This document shows, piece after piece, positions 38,508 through 48,565 of a stretch of DNA of 64,000 bases (position 1 is its first letter; each line of letters opens with the position of its first letter). Position numbers and translations under genes: made by a program. The stretch lies in contig NW_024468910.1 of NCBI RefSeq assembly GCF_011745365.1, positions 3,066,068 to 3,130,067 on the forward strand, given 5' to 3'. Below the pieces are notes generated by a model that worked only from the letters and a program-made list of their open reading frames with translations, was not told where the DNA came from and did no database searches. Source of the DNA: Cryphonectria parasitica EP155. Lineage: Eukaryota > Ascomycota > Sordariomycetes > Diaporthales > Cryphonectriaceae.

Positions 38508-39845
38508 AAGTTGTCGGAAACACATACCACCTCCCCCCCCCCCCCAAACGCCACATCCAACTGTTTCACACCTTTTCACTTCCTCTCTTCGTACCCGAAT
38601 TGTACCATACACACTCGAATGGAAGGACTTTCCCACTTCTTTTTCGCAGCTTGTCGATACACAAATCTCATGCATTCACGATTCTTTCTTCGCATGAAGT
38701 AACCTATGAATACTCTCTCCCAGCAACGCGCCGAAAGGAAAAAAGAAGAGGGAGAAAAAAAAGGGAGGAATGGCCAGCCTACAAATTGTCACTCGCTGCC
38801 CATGTGTGCGCGCTGCCGGGATTCCCCCATCAATGTGATTATTCCTCGTTTTTTGTTGCATTTCTTCCTTTCTGGTGATACTTTTGAGGTCTTGGCTTTT
38901 TTTTGTTTGTTGGCCTTCCCTGACTGGCGTTTGTCGGCGTAGTGGGTTCAAGAAAGGCGAAAGATGGCTTGAAATTTTTTTTTTTTTCCTTTTTTTTTCC
39001 TAGGCTTCAACAAATGCAGGGACGGACGGCGGTGGTAGTGTAAAGATGTTACATGATTGAAGGAAGAACTGCATTTCTGCATCCCAAGGTCAGCTGAGGA
39101 GGACTGGATTTGATTTGAGTCAAATCACACAGCTCAGAAAGGAGGCCAGCATTATATATACACATATACCTAAGGGAGAGGGGGAGGGGGAGGACCTGGG
39201 TTGAGCAGTACGAAGGGGATGGTCAGAGGATGAGATGAGGATGGATGTGTAAAGATAGGGGAGCAAAGGCAAGCAACCAAGCCTTATGTGCTTTGCTCTG
39301 CTAGCACCCTGATCACCTACTTATCACCACTGTTTTCAATGAATACCAATATCACATATAGTATACTTCAATCTTGCCTTTGATGTCTCTACTGGTAAGT
39401 GGCTGGATTTTGCGACCTTGGTGGCTGCATGCTCTACTTCTCACATGACTCTTCAACTGCCAGTCCTTTGTGTTGTGTTGGGTGGAAGCGTTCTAGAGGC
39501 TGCTTCAGACTCTTAGAGCTCATACATGCTCCTCATGACATCTTATTGTTAACCAAGCTGATAATGGGAAAGATAGATAATATGAAATATGAGATTCCTT
39601 TTTGCTCCTGTCGCTAAACATCGAATGTCGATTGTTCATTGTTGGTAAATCTGAGAAGAGCATCAGAAATAGTTAAAGACTTCATATCCATAACAGCAAG
39701 CGTTTCGAACTTTCCAGCACAGATGGCGAAATTTGCAGGTTTGCTAGAGCTGATGCTAGAAGGGATTTGCGGAACATTCCAAAAAGAAAGGAAAAAATCT
39801 CACTTCATCTACGACCCGTATAGCTATGAGTGAGCCCACATTTCA
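38508..39845. other. Intergenic region between convergent flippase and DNA glycosylase
   Basis: No gene is supported in these 1.34 kb. It holds C, A and T homopolymers (near 38535, 38756 and 38976) and a purine-rich (GGGAG)n patch at 39174-39195. It should contain both 3' UTRs. Confidence 0.5.
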
Positions 39846-41549
39846 TCACACTGTGCCATTCTTTGCCTTCCGACCGCCCCGAGTAGGACGGTACTCTTCG
39901 TCACTGTCCCCAGACCTGGGTCCTCGCTGACGCTTTCGGGTAGTCGACTCGAGATACTCCTCGCTGTACTGCACCTTCTTCTTTCGCTGGCGTGTGATGC
40001 GAGTAGGCTTCTGTTCCTCCTCACCAGCGAGAACTTCGCTTGCGACCTGAACCTCCCCACCCAGCTTAGGGTTCAGAATCGCCTCCGCTGTTTCAGTGGC
40101 GCCAAGATTCTGAGAGCCGGCCTCGTCACCAATATCAGCTTCCTCCTTCACCTCCTTTGCCTTCCGCTTCCGACTGGCTTTGGCTGGGTTGGGTCTGGGT
40201 TTATTGCGATCCAGCAGGTTCTCTAGAGGGCAGACGCAATCCTCCCAGTCCTTGTTGCCCTCTCTCGTGCTGGCCTTGCAACGCTGACACTTCTGGCCGT
40301 GCTCGATAAACAGCTGGTGGAGTCCGTACTTGAGATGGTCAGGGATCCACTGGTCCAGGTGTGCAAAGGCCTTCTCTCTTCCAACGTCCTCCCGAAGGTC
40401 TCTTGGCAGCCAGCCAAGCCATTGTGCCATCCGGAAACAGTGAGTGTCCACAGCAAAGCAAGGCTCCTGGAGACAGAATAGGATCACACAGGCGGCCGTC
40501 TTTACGCCGACACCTCTGAGAAGGACCAGCTCATTCATGGCGGCCTCTGTAGACAAGACTCGAAGGTGCTCAAGAGAGATGACGTCGTTTTCGAACATCC
40601 ATATTTCCATATCCTTCTGGCTCTGCGTCAACTTGTCTGCACCAGGCACGTCAGCAGGCACTCCATCTGCCTTCTCCCGCTTGAATGCAGCGGCGCGTAT
40701 GGAATTGACACTGTAGGCGGTCTCGAGGATATCTAGGACGGCCTTGCTCCCAATTTCCTGAAGGCCACCAGAGCGGATAACGGACTTGAGTTCGGCGGCC
40801 CCTCTCAAACGAACCTTGTTCCAGTCGATGCAATTCTTGACAGGAGTGACTTCTTCGCCGTCAATCACGACTGACTTGGTCACAGTTCCGTACGACTCGA
40901 CGATGTTTTGAATAGCTTTATCGGCATGCTTCATGGTGGTAGAACCGCTCAGCACAGTCCGACAGAGACCGTCGATGAGGAGTTGCGTCTCGCCACAACC
41001 AGCAACTTCAAGAGAAGGTGGCGGGATCTTGGCAGGTCGTTCAAAATTCAACTTGCCACCGGCGTGTTGCTCCTTCAGAATGTCGTAGACACTCTCACAA
41101 TCCTCAGCTGATGGGCCGGCCTGCTCTGGCCAAGGGCTTTCGCCCCATGGCACCTTCGTTCTCTGTTGGTAGGGGGTCTGATTTTTGACTGGAATTCGCT
41201 TCCTGGCAACGGCCTTTGTTCTGCCATGCTCTTTTTTGAGGTCGTTGATCTCGTCCTTGGTCGGCTCAGTGTGCCCATTTTTATCTCCCTCCTTTTCTTC
41301 AAGACTGGAATGCGGTTTCGAAAGGTTCAAGCGGAGCTGACTTTGTGTTGGTTTCCTCGTTTCGGCATCGGCTGTGCTGGCATCAGGAGTCGTGACAGGT
41401 CTGGTTGTGCCAGTAGCTCCACCCTTGGCTATCTTGACAATGCCCAGTCCATGGGGCAGCATGACGTGGCCATCGGGAACCTCTGTCGCAAAGTCCTTCA
41501 AGGTGTTGTTAGCCTGTTTGCCCATGCAAGAAGACTGTCCAGAAGCCAT
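39846..41549 (-). CDS. HhH-GPD superfamily DNA glycosylase (endonuclease III-like), intronless
   Basis: Single exon, 567 aa. HhH-GPD enzymes remove damaged or modified bases and, when they carry a catalytic Lys, also nick the strand. The core lies at about residues 190-420. The helix-hairpin-helix LVLLRGVGVKTAACVI has the Lys in the position used by endonuclease III. It is followed by FAVDTHCFRMAQWLGW with the catalytic Asp of the GPD region. Downstream cysteines CQRC and CVCP could be a divergent iron-sulphur cluster, although their spacing is not the standard C-x6-C-x2-C-x5-C. Both ends are extended and basic: an N-terminal Lys/Pro-rich arm and a C-terminal tail with RKRKAKEVKEE and RKRQRGPRSG, suited to nuclear import and DNA contact. 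ATG 41549 (MASGQSS) is preferred. An in-frame ATG at 41576 lies before TTTACTCACAG, which looks like an intron 3' end in the leader. It converges with the flippase. Confidence 0.88.
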   Translation of the reverse strand: MASGQSSCMGKQANNTLKDFATEVPDGHVMLPHGLGIVKIAKGGATGTTRPVTTPDASTADAETRKPTQSQLRLNLSKPHSSLEEKEGDKNGHTEPTKDEINDLKKEHGRTKAVARKRIPVKNQTPYQQRTKVPWGESPWPEQAGPSAEDCESVYDILKEQHAGGKLNFERPAKIPPPSLEVAGCGETQLLIDGLCRTVLSGSTTMKHADKAIQNIVESYGTVTKSVVIDGEEVTPVKNCIDWNKVRLRGAAELKSVIRSGGLQEIGSKAVLDILETAYSVNSIRAAAFKREKADGVPADVPGADKLTQSQKDMEIWMFENDVISLEHLRVLSTEAAMNELVLLRGVGVKTAACVILFCLQEPCFAVDTHCFRMAQWLGWLPRDLREDVGREKAFAHLDQWIPDHLKYGLHQLFIEHGQKCQRCKASTREGNKDWEDCVCPLENLLDRNKPRPNPAKASRKRKAKEVKEEADIGDEAGSQNLGATETAEAILNPKLGGEVQVASEVLAGEEEQKPTRITRQRKKKVQYSEEYLESTTRKRQRGPRSGDSDEEYRPTRGGRKAKNGTV

Positions 41550-44500
41550 ATTGGACTGTGAGTAAACTGTCAGCATTTTCTGATGTGTGCAGTGTGCAGG
41601 TCGAGAAAGAGAGAGGTAGTATGGGAAGAGGAGAGTAAGTCAAACTGTAGTTCAAGCACCAAGTGTTCAATTAGAAACATGACAGAAGATCAGCAAATAC
41701 AATGCACAATGCAGGATGACAGAGTATGTTAACAGAGAAAAGCTTAAGAACAAATAGAGAAGGATCAATGCCAATGTTTAAGAATCATAGAAAAGGGGAA
41801 GATGAGAAGCATTATATGTTATAATAAATAGAGAATGTCGAATGTCGAATGTCGTGAAGAATAGGGAGTGTCGAATGTCATAGCATCCAATGTGATAAAG
41901 AATAAGGAGTGTTGTGTTGTGAAGATAGAAAGCGTCGAGCATCATAAGAAACAAAATAGGAAAGGAGGATTGCTAGTGTTACAGAAAGAAATCAGGGACA
42001 GAGCAGCGCAAATGCCCTCAAAGTAAAACTGCGATGAGAAAGTAACATTGCAGCACTATGCGCTGCTAGTGAATGTGCATACAGCGCGGGTTGGAAGATT
42101 ACCTTCCAACACACACTTTGAATTGAAAGGGAGGATCATAGTCTGAATATTACATACTGTATAGTCATGGAGTGTGCAGCCTGTGAGACTGTACAAGCGA
42201 ATAGTAGGCTGTTGCTATTTTGTTATGGCGGAGAAAAGATGTTGATGATCTGAAGTGGGCAACTTCCTGCGAGATTGCGCGAACGAGCAACAGGAAGTGG
42301 CTATGTTGTTGTCATGAAGAGAGGATATTGATGGTACTGAGTACACATGCAGTGCAGGGTGTGTAGGCGATGCAGACTGGATAACCTGCGAAACTATGCA
42401 ACTGAGCAGTGAGAGGTTGCTGCGTTGTTGTCTTGAAGAGGGGGTGTTGATAACCTTGGGACGTTGAGTGCACTTGAAGAATGATGAGACTGGCAGAAAG
42501 TGCCAGATTCGGCCCAGTTGGTAAAGAGCACAGTTTCTAGATTTAGACCACTGACAGCAGGTGCGTGTGGACGTTGTGGAGGATTTAGAGACTGGACAGA
42601 ATGCCAGAAAAGTGATGAGGTGTTTTGGGAGGCTGTATGGCAGAGAAATGCAGCGCAGTGGAAGAGTTTGGAGAGGGAGAGTGTAAAAGAGAAGAGTTTG
42701 GAAGAGAAGCGTGTGGAAGAGAAGAGTTAGTAGAGAACTGGATTGACAGCAAGAATCGTCTGGAAGATATATCGAGGAAGGAGCAGTCCAAACCCATGCA
42801 GATAATTCGGTGTAGTGACAGGGGCCTTTGGAAAGCAGTACAGGAAGGAAGGAGCAGTGACGATGAGATAAGCTGAGAGTCGCTACAAAACAGTGATGAG
42901 GAGGGTCTGAGTGATAGCTCCAAGGTAATGATGAGAGGAAGGAGTATGGTACAGACACAGCTCTTCCCCTCTTTGTTCAAGCCTGAGCTGTCTGCGCAGA
43001 CCAGATTTTGCCTCCATGAAGACCAAAACAGAATATGACAAGAGCTCATCCATTTCATTTTTACATCAATTCATGATTTTTCAGTGCAATGAACAATAAT
43101 AAAAGAAGGGCAAGAAAGATGAGGAATCCGGGAAAGGAGGGGGGGGGGGCGTCATCTTGCCGACTCGGCCGTTTAGGTGCAGCTACGTCTCCTCCACGGC
43201 CTAACCTAGATTGCACCAGCATGCTTTGCTACAAGGTCTTTCGCAAATACCTTTCATTGTGTTGCAGACATGAATCTCAATTCCAGAGCGCGCATCTGCG
43301 CCGAGGGGCATTGCGTTGTTTTCATGCTCTTTGTACCCGTTCACGCACGTGACATCACGTCTTCGCGTCATTTGTGATTTAAAACTACGAGTCTTTTGGA
43401 GACTCCCATGTATGAACCTGCATTCGTGGTCCAGAGCGGTTGACTGAGCAAAAGAGATGTGCGTTGATGTGTAGGTCAACAATGCTCTGGGGTGTAGTAT
43501 CTTGTGCTGGGGCCGGCAGATTGTGTCCCACCGTCCAGGTATAGAAGGAGGGTACGAGAAGGTTTATGATCATTCTAGATTGGAATAGAGGTCTGAAACC
43601 CGGGAGTGGTATTGGTAACCTTAATGGCGGCAGTCCCACTGGGTTCCCATGATAGACTGTACTGGGGTAGGGGTGGAGGGGTCTTGCATGCATGGCACCG
43701 GAATCTCAACCTCTGCAAAGGATTCACTTGCTGAATCGGAAAACCAAGCAACACTCTGTAGTATCTGGAGCAGCCAAGGAGTTATCACGAGTATCAACGG
43801 AAATTGGGGGCGTGATCAAGGTCGTGCGAACACAGTGACAACACTGTTCAGAGTAAGGTGTTCAGACCCAAGCTGGCACGCGGGGCAAGGTCGCGTTGCA
43901 TTCCTCTGGAGCTGGGTTGATGAAGCAAGGCCCAGCTCATCCTCCGTCGCACCTTTCTTGTCGATATCAGATCGAAATCTAAACTAAATCTTTTAACTCA
44001 ATTCTTAAGGAGGTCTATCAATACTCATAATTTCTGAAATAATGAGAGGTTGGACTACGACTTTGAACGAGACGTGGGAAAGCTCGAGTATGTTGTCAAA
44101 TCGAAGGTTCCGATCCCGTGTTCACTGCCACAAGCCGCTCGCTCAGCGGCACTATTTTCTGTCTTTCAAGCGCTTTGCTGATCACACGGAATCCGCCTGA
44201 TCACTGAGGCCTTTTGATTATTATATTGCATTTTCTTCGGTGAAGTGTGATTTTATGTCGAGGCAGGCATAACCGGCGGAGTCAGCCCATCCCAAAAAGC
44301 CGAGACAACATTCCTCATCCGACTGTTTTGACTTGCCTGCCTGTATACTTTGAGGAGAAGCTGCCGCAAATAAACACAGAAGTACTTGAAGGACGGTATG
44401 ATGTAAGCTCTCTGGAGATGATGCCGCGCTTTGCTGCTACGCGTCTTTCTCAACCATGAGGTTTACAAAACCCGTTCACTCGCAGTCCTTTTGCCCGCCC

Positions 44501-44579
44501 CTGGTTTTCTCACGAGTCTGGGCCAAACAAGCAATACCTCCCCCTCTCCCTCCCCCCTAGAATCCGTCTTTCACTCAAT
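41550..44579. other. About 3 kb without a supportable gene, upstream of glycosylase and PAN-domain protein
   Basis: Both flanking genes point away from it, so it contains their promoters. 41750-42760 is filled with degenerate tandem repeats (listed separately). 43140-43150 is a G11 run. 43400-44500 shows no domain-bearing ORF. 44520-44578 is pyrimidine-rich, just before the start codon of the PAN-domain gene. Confidence 0.5.
41826..42480. repeat. Degenerate tandem-repeat region
   Basis: 41832-41880 repeats short GTCGAATGTC-type units. From about 42178 to 42470 three diverged longer units can be aligned by eye. Each begins CCTGYGARACT or similar, continues through a GTTGCT-TTGTTGT segment, and ends with a GATGTTGATGAT/GGTGTTGATAAC segment, at spacings of roughly 90 and 118 bp. 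Further short repeats based on GAAGAGTTTGGA follow at 42661-42735. Divergence between units suggests age or mutation bias. Confidence 0.6.
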
Positions 44580-47574
44580 ATGAGAGGTTCTACTATTGTT
44601 CTATGGGCATTTTGCGCCTCCAAGTCGCAGGCAGTAGACGTCTTTGACGAAGAGGACTGTTCCGTGGCGACGCGGACGATTGGACAAATAACGAAGCTGG
44701 AATACGCCTTCGCGTCAGAAAATACAACATCTCTTCTCGAGCAGCCGGCGGAGGCAACATCTGGACTAGACTCCGAGAACTCTCTGCTATCTTCTCTGCT
44801 ATCAATGGAGCTGACGGTGCCGTCGACGGGGCTCGCCGAAACGTCTACCACATCGACATCGTCTGCAGGCTGCTCCCACGCACCAGAGGTGGATGATTTT
44901 GCCTGTCACAGGTGTCAGGCTCCGGGCGCTGGCAGTATTGCCCTGGAGAGCTTGAAGAAGAAGAGGTCCGTGGCTAATATTTTTGCCTGTATCGATGAAT
45001 GCATGGGGAACTCGGCTTGTATGGGCGCATCCTACCAGAAAGGTACTCGCAACTGTATCCTATTCCAGTTAATTACAGGCCTCGCCGCTCTGAGCGGCTA
45101 CGACACCTATATCAAGACAGCGGCAGTTGCAGTTACCACTACCACCACCACGACGAAGCGCACCACCACAACCACGACAACTGGGAGAACTTCAACTTCA
45201 ACGACAAAAACCACCACCACCTCAAAAACGACTCCCAAACAGTCTGGGACTACCCAAGTCAGCACGTCTAGAACGACTACGAAGCCGACTACTATTGGCG
45301 GTACGTCTCTGCATCTTTCTTACATCATCTCTTCGTCTAGACAATCAACATCAACTCTCCCTGCTTCTTCGATTACTTTCACCAAGATCACTGGGGAACC
45401 AGCAATTATTTCTTTCAGCATCTCTTCTTCAAGCGTCATTATCAACAGAAGTAGTACAGCATCGCCACGTGAAGTTTCATTGAGCGGAACACCTTATATT
45501 AGCCACTCACCGGCTAGATCGGTTGAGTCGAGCTCTTCTTCCAGCAATGTACAGACGCCAGCAACAAGAGGCTCGTCCACAATCACTTTTGGAACTCCCA
45601 TGTTACATACATCGGCCTCGCAGACATTGCCGAACACCGATGCGTCCATGACTTCGTCACTCCCTGTGAGCTCGCCAAGCCAGACCACGATGACGACAAG
45701 CGTCAAAGGATCAGACAGCCAAAGCGCAACCGGTCAGCAAAGGAGCAGCGAGCAAGCAAGTAGTCTCACCAGCACACTTTCTCTGTCGCAGCCGAGCTCC
45801 GGCACAACATCCCAGCCTTCTTCGGTTTCCAGCAACGCAGATTCGAGTTTTCCAGCATCCAGCGTCCAGATCTCGAGCAGCTTGGCTACCAGTAGTAGCC
45901 TAGCATCGACTATGCCGGAGTCCAAGCCACCTACAGGCAGCCAAACCTCATCAAACACTATTACCTTGGCATCATCGAGCGTCTCCACATCATTCATCAC
46001 GTCAGAAGAACCATCGAGCACAATAACAGCAATATCGCCGTCTTTCTCTTCTTCCAGCATCTCAACGGTTTCGAGTACATTGAGCATATCAGTATCGTCG
46101 AATATCTCAGCATTCAGCTCGCTGGCACCTGATCAAACCTCGACGAGTAGCACGTTCAGTACCACCACAGATTCATCATTCGAGCCCACCATCACATCCT
46201 TTTCGACGCCGCAAGGCGGCAGCAGCAGCAGCAACAACATCAGCAGCACGTCAACAACACTTCAGACAAGCCCCTCATCCACATCTTCCCTTCCTATCGC
46301 CATGGTGTTCAACGTGGTCAGTGGCACGGTGAACACCTTCAGCTTCGCGCGATTTGGAACTATCTCTTCCATCGTCTCAACTAGCCCCCAAGTATCCTTT
46401 GTCAATGTGACATTTGACAATTCGGGTATCGAGGTGGATCCGCCAGCGGGCTACATAGGACCAGTGATGGTTACTCTTGTGGTCATGCCAACGGAGGGAG
46501 GAGACTCCAGCACCATCCTGGCTCAGCTGAACATTGTGGCCCCGTCGTCTTCATCGTTATCGTTATCGTCCTCTTCCTCTTTCAATTTTAGCGGCTATTC
46601 ATCCATATCCACATCCATATCCACCAGTGAACAATCATCATTGTCTACAGCTTCCACATCACTTTCATCACAAGCAACGCAGCAAAGCACCACCAGCACG
46701 GCGGCTAGTTTGCAGATATCATCATCAACTGGGCAGAGTCCGTCGTCTACCACAAGCTCGCTAATTCTCAGCATAGGTTCCACCACCAGCGCCCGCACCT
46801 CTTCCCAACCTCGCAGCAGCAGCCTTACGAGCAGCAGCCCATCTGCCTCCCCGACCGTCCCGTCGTGCGGATTCACCGGCTATGACACGGGCACCAACAT
46901 CGGCTATTACGCAGACGCCAGCTTGGCCACTTATTTCGGCTGCAGCAGCCTGTGCAACGCCAACGCGGCCTGCCTTAGCTTCGCCATCAATCCGTCCGCG
47001 CCTGCTTGCATCCTGTACGAGCATGATCTCAGCGTTGACCTGTACTCGGCCTCGAGCCCCAACACCTTCTACCTGCGGGGTGGCTTCTGTCCGCCTGCGA
47101 CGACGACCACGACGACCTCATATAGCCCGACCCCAACTGGGAAGTTTCCCTATGTAAGTTACCATCCATCACTTTTTCACCCAACAAACCCCTCCTGCAA
47201 ACTGCCCTGTCCAGGAAGAACAGGGAGACTGACAGGGAGGTGTAACTTCTTTTCTTCTTCTTACAAAAATTCAGTGCCCGGCCGGTTTGTCCCCCTACAA
47301 CGTCACCCAAGTCACGGCTGGTACTCAACAGCCCTACACCCCTTGCATCGCCGGCAAGTCCGCCTCTGCCTGCATGCACGACATTGACGGCAACAACTAC
47401 TGCAACGACTGCATCTCGTGCCTCAATGGCTGGGCCTGTGCGTCAGACGCCGATTGTCCGGCCGGCTACGCGTGTATCGTCGGTTCAGACTGTCCTGGGA
47501 ATGGCACCACGGGGGTTGCCATGTGTCTGTACATGTTGTATAATCCGGCGTATAACTGTTATGCCGCGGCTTGA
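44580..47574 (+). CDS. Secreted Ser/Thr-rich protein with two PAN/apple-like domains and a Cys-rich C-terminus (2 exons)
   Basis: CDS is join(44580..47153, 47275..47574), 957 aa. A short hydrophobic N-terminus (TIVLWAFCA) probably acts as a signal peptide. Residues about 98-181 form a PAN/apple-like module (Cys at CSH, FACHRC, FACIDEC, SACMGASY, NCILF, then YDTYIK). Residues 182-570 are a heavily Ser/Thr-rich stalk, starting with poly-Thr encoded by ACC repeats, which should be densely O-glycosylated. Residues about 574-654 resemble an adhesin or cadherin-like beta fold (ATP-independent surface module; GTVNTFSFARFGTISS, NSGIEVDPPAGYIGPV). A second PAN-like module lies at about 761-836 (GYYADASLATYFGCSSLCNA). 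After a 121-nt phase-0 intron comes a 99-residue Cys-rich domain with about twelve Cys (CPAGLSPYN, CNDCISC, CASDADCPAGYACI). PAN modules bind protein or carbohydrate, so a wall or adhesive role is plausible. No C-terminal GPI-type hydrophobic tail is present. Confidence 0.8.
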
Positions 47575-48049
47575 GGGGGTGGCTTTGTCTGTGTGTGTGA
47601 ATTGGGAAGGGGGGAAAGATCCATTGTAAATGGGACGGAAGGAGGAATTAGAAGAGAGACTGGGGCAGGGACCATCGACCTTTTTTCATTTTTTAATTCT
47701 ACATTTCTCCTCTTACTTTCTTTGATTTCTGGTATCGTAGCGCTACTTTGAGCGTCAACTGATTTCCTAGTATTTGTGTGTTTGACGCGCGTAATAATCA
47801 AGGTGTAGGCATGAGAATATCGAATGGTATATGGTCTCTTTGTATTATCGTTCGACTTGTTACTTTGCAGGCCGGTTTCTGATGGGAAAGCAGAACTGAA
47901 TATGGACACGACGAGGTTGACGACAGAAGGGGTTGTCTCTAAGTCGGCGGTATGAAGCGTCGTTGTGATGCTTAGTCATTTACTTACCCACAGCAGGTTG
48001 TACGGCCCGAACCGCCGCGAGCGGAGCAAATTCGCTATTGATACTAAGG
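47575..48049. other. Intergenic remnant left of the retrotransposon
   Basis: 475 bp between the PAN-protein stop and the retroelement target-site duplication. No gene is supported. It continues at 55490 on the other side of the element; without the insertion, the PAN-domain gene and the GPI-protein gene would be about 0.9 kb apart and convergent. Confidence 0.6.
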
Positions 48050-48054
48050 TATGT
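48050..48054 (+). repeat. Target-site duplication TATGT, left copy
   Basis: TATGT directly before the 5' LTR matches TATGT directly after the 3' LTR (55485-55489). A 5-bp duplication is normal for Ty3/gypsy integrases. Confidence 0.92.
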
Positions 48055-48150
48055 TGTTATGACCCATCCAACATGCAGGTCACAGAACAGGTCACGAGTA
48101 ACAGGGACCAGGTGTCAAGGACTCAACGTTCTGACAAAGCATTGATTACA

Positions 48151-48168
48151 TAACCCAGGGTTAGGGTT
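48151..48168 (+). promoter_or_regulatory. Telomere-like inverted motif in LTR U3
   Basis: TAACCCAGGGTTAGGGTT sits about 105 bp upstream of the LTR TATA box, giving one TAACCC facing two GGGTTA-type units. The same motif is in the 3' LTR. Myb-type telobox factors bind TTAGGG in promoters of other fungi; a role here is inference. Confidence 0.5.
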
Positions 48169-48183
48169 GTAAAGGAGGGAGGA

Positions 48184-48211
48184 TCGTTGGGCTCGCTAGC
48201 GATCCCAACGA
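48184..48211 (+). promoter_or_regulatory. 28-bp imperfect palindrome in LTR U3
   Basis: Outer arms TCGTTGGG and CCCAACGA enclose CTCGCTAGCGAT, which itself contains the perfect palindrome CGCTAGCG. Only one opposed pair fails to match. Part of it (AGCGATCCCAACGAGC) is repeated directly about 42 bp downstream. It could be a binding site for a dimeric factor or a stem in antisense RNA. Confidence 0.6.
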
Positions 48212-48273
48212 GCTTCACACCTTGGATCGCTAGACTCGCCAGCGATCCCAACGAGCCATACTGAAGAGCTGGA

Positions 48274-48280
48274 TATATAA
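48274..48280 (+). promoter_or_regulatory. LTR TATA box
   Basis: TATATAA within GGATATATAAGG. It lies 45-51 nt upstream of the presumed retroelement RNA start at 48325. The core is nearly symmetrical, so transcription in either direction is conceivable. Confidence 0.6.
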
Positions 48281-48508
48281 GGATACGGTCATTACCATTA
48301 GACGGATTCAGTACATAGCTCTTCAGTTGTCAATCTAAGTATTCAGTTTCATACACTGAGTAGCCCCAAAGGCAGTGAACACTTGCATCGCTTATTAGGA
48401 CTTGTACGGTTCCGTATTCAAGGACTTGACACTTTGATACCGCTCTTGTTAGCATAAACCCCTTCGTGTACTTAGGAATCTTCGGATTGCTGCAGTGCTC
48501 ATTACATT

Positions 48509-48517
48509 TTGACAACT
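48509..48517 (+). other. Primer-binding site, self-priming type
   Basis: TTGACAACT starts 3 nt after the 5' LTR end. Its reverse complement AGTTGTCAA occurs at 48325-48333 inside the LTR, where the element RNA is expected to start. No complement of a usual tRNA 3' end was recognised. Self-priming by the RNA 5' end is established for Tf1 and relatives. Confidence 0.65.
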
Positions 48518-48565
48518 CTTGTTCAAGAACGGTTCAGTGTTACCCCTTGAGCAATACGGAACACG

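Larger units (their letters stand above)
48055..48506 (+). repeat. 5' LTR, 452 bp
   Basis: It starts TGTTATGACC and ends CTCATTACA. Compared with the 3' LTR there are three differences: G versus A twice (near 48119 and 48128) and T versus C once (near 48437), all transitions. It contains an inverted TAACCC/GGGTTA telomere-like motif, a 28-bp imperfect palindrome at 48184-48211, a TATA box at 48274-48280 and the presumed transcript start near 48325. Confidence 0.97.
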
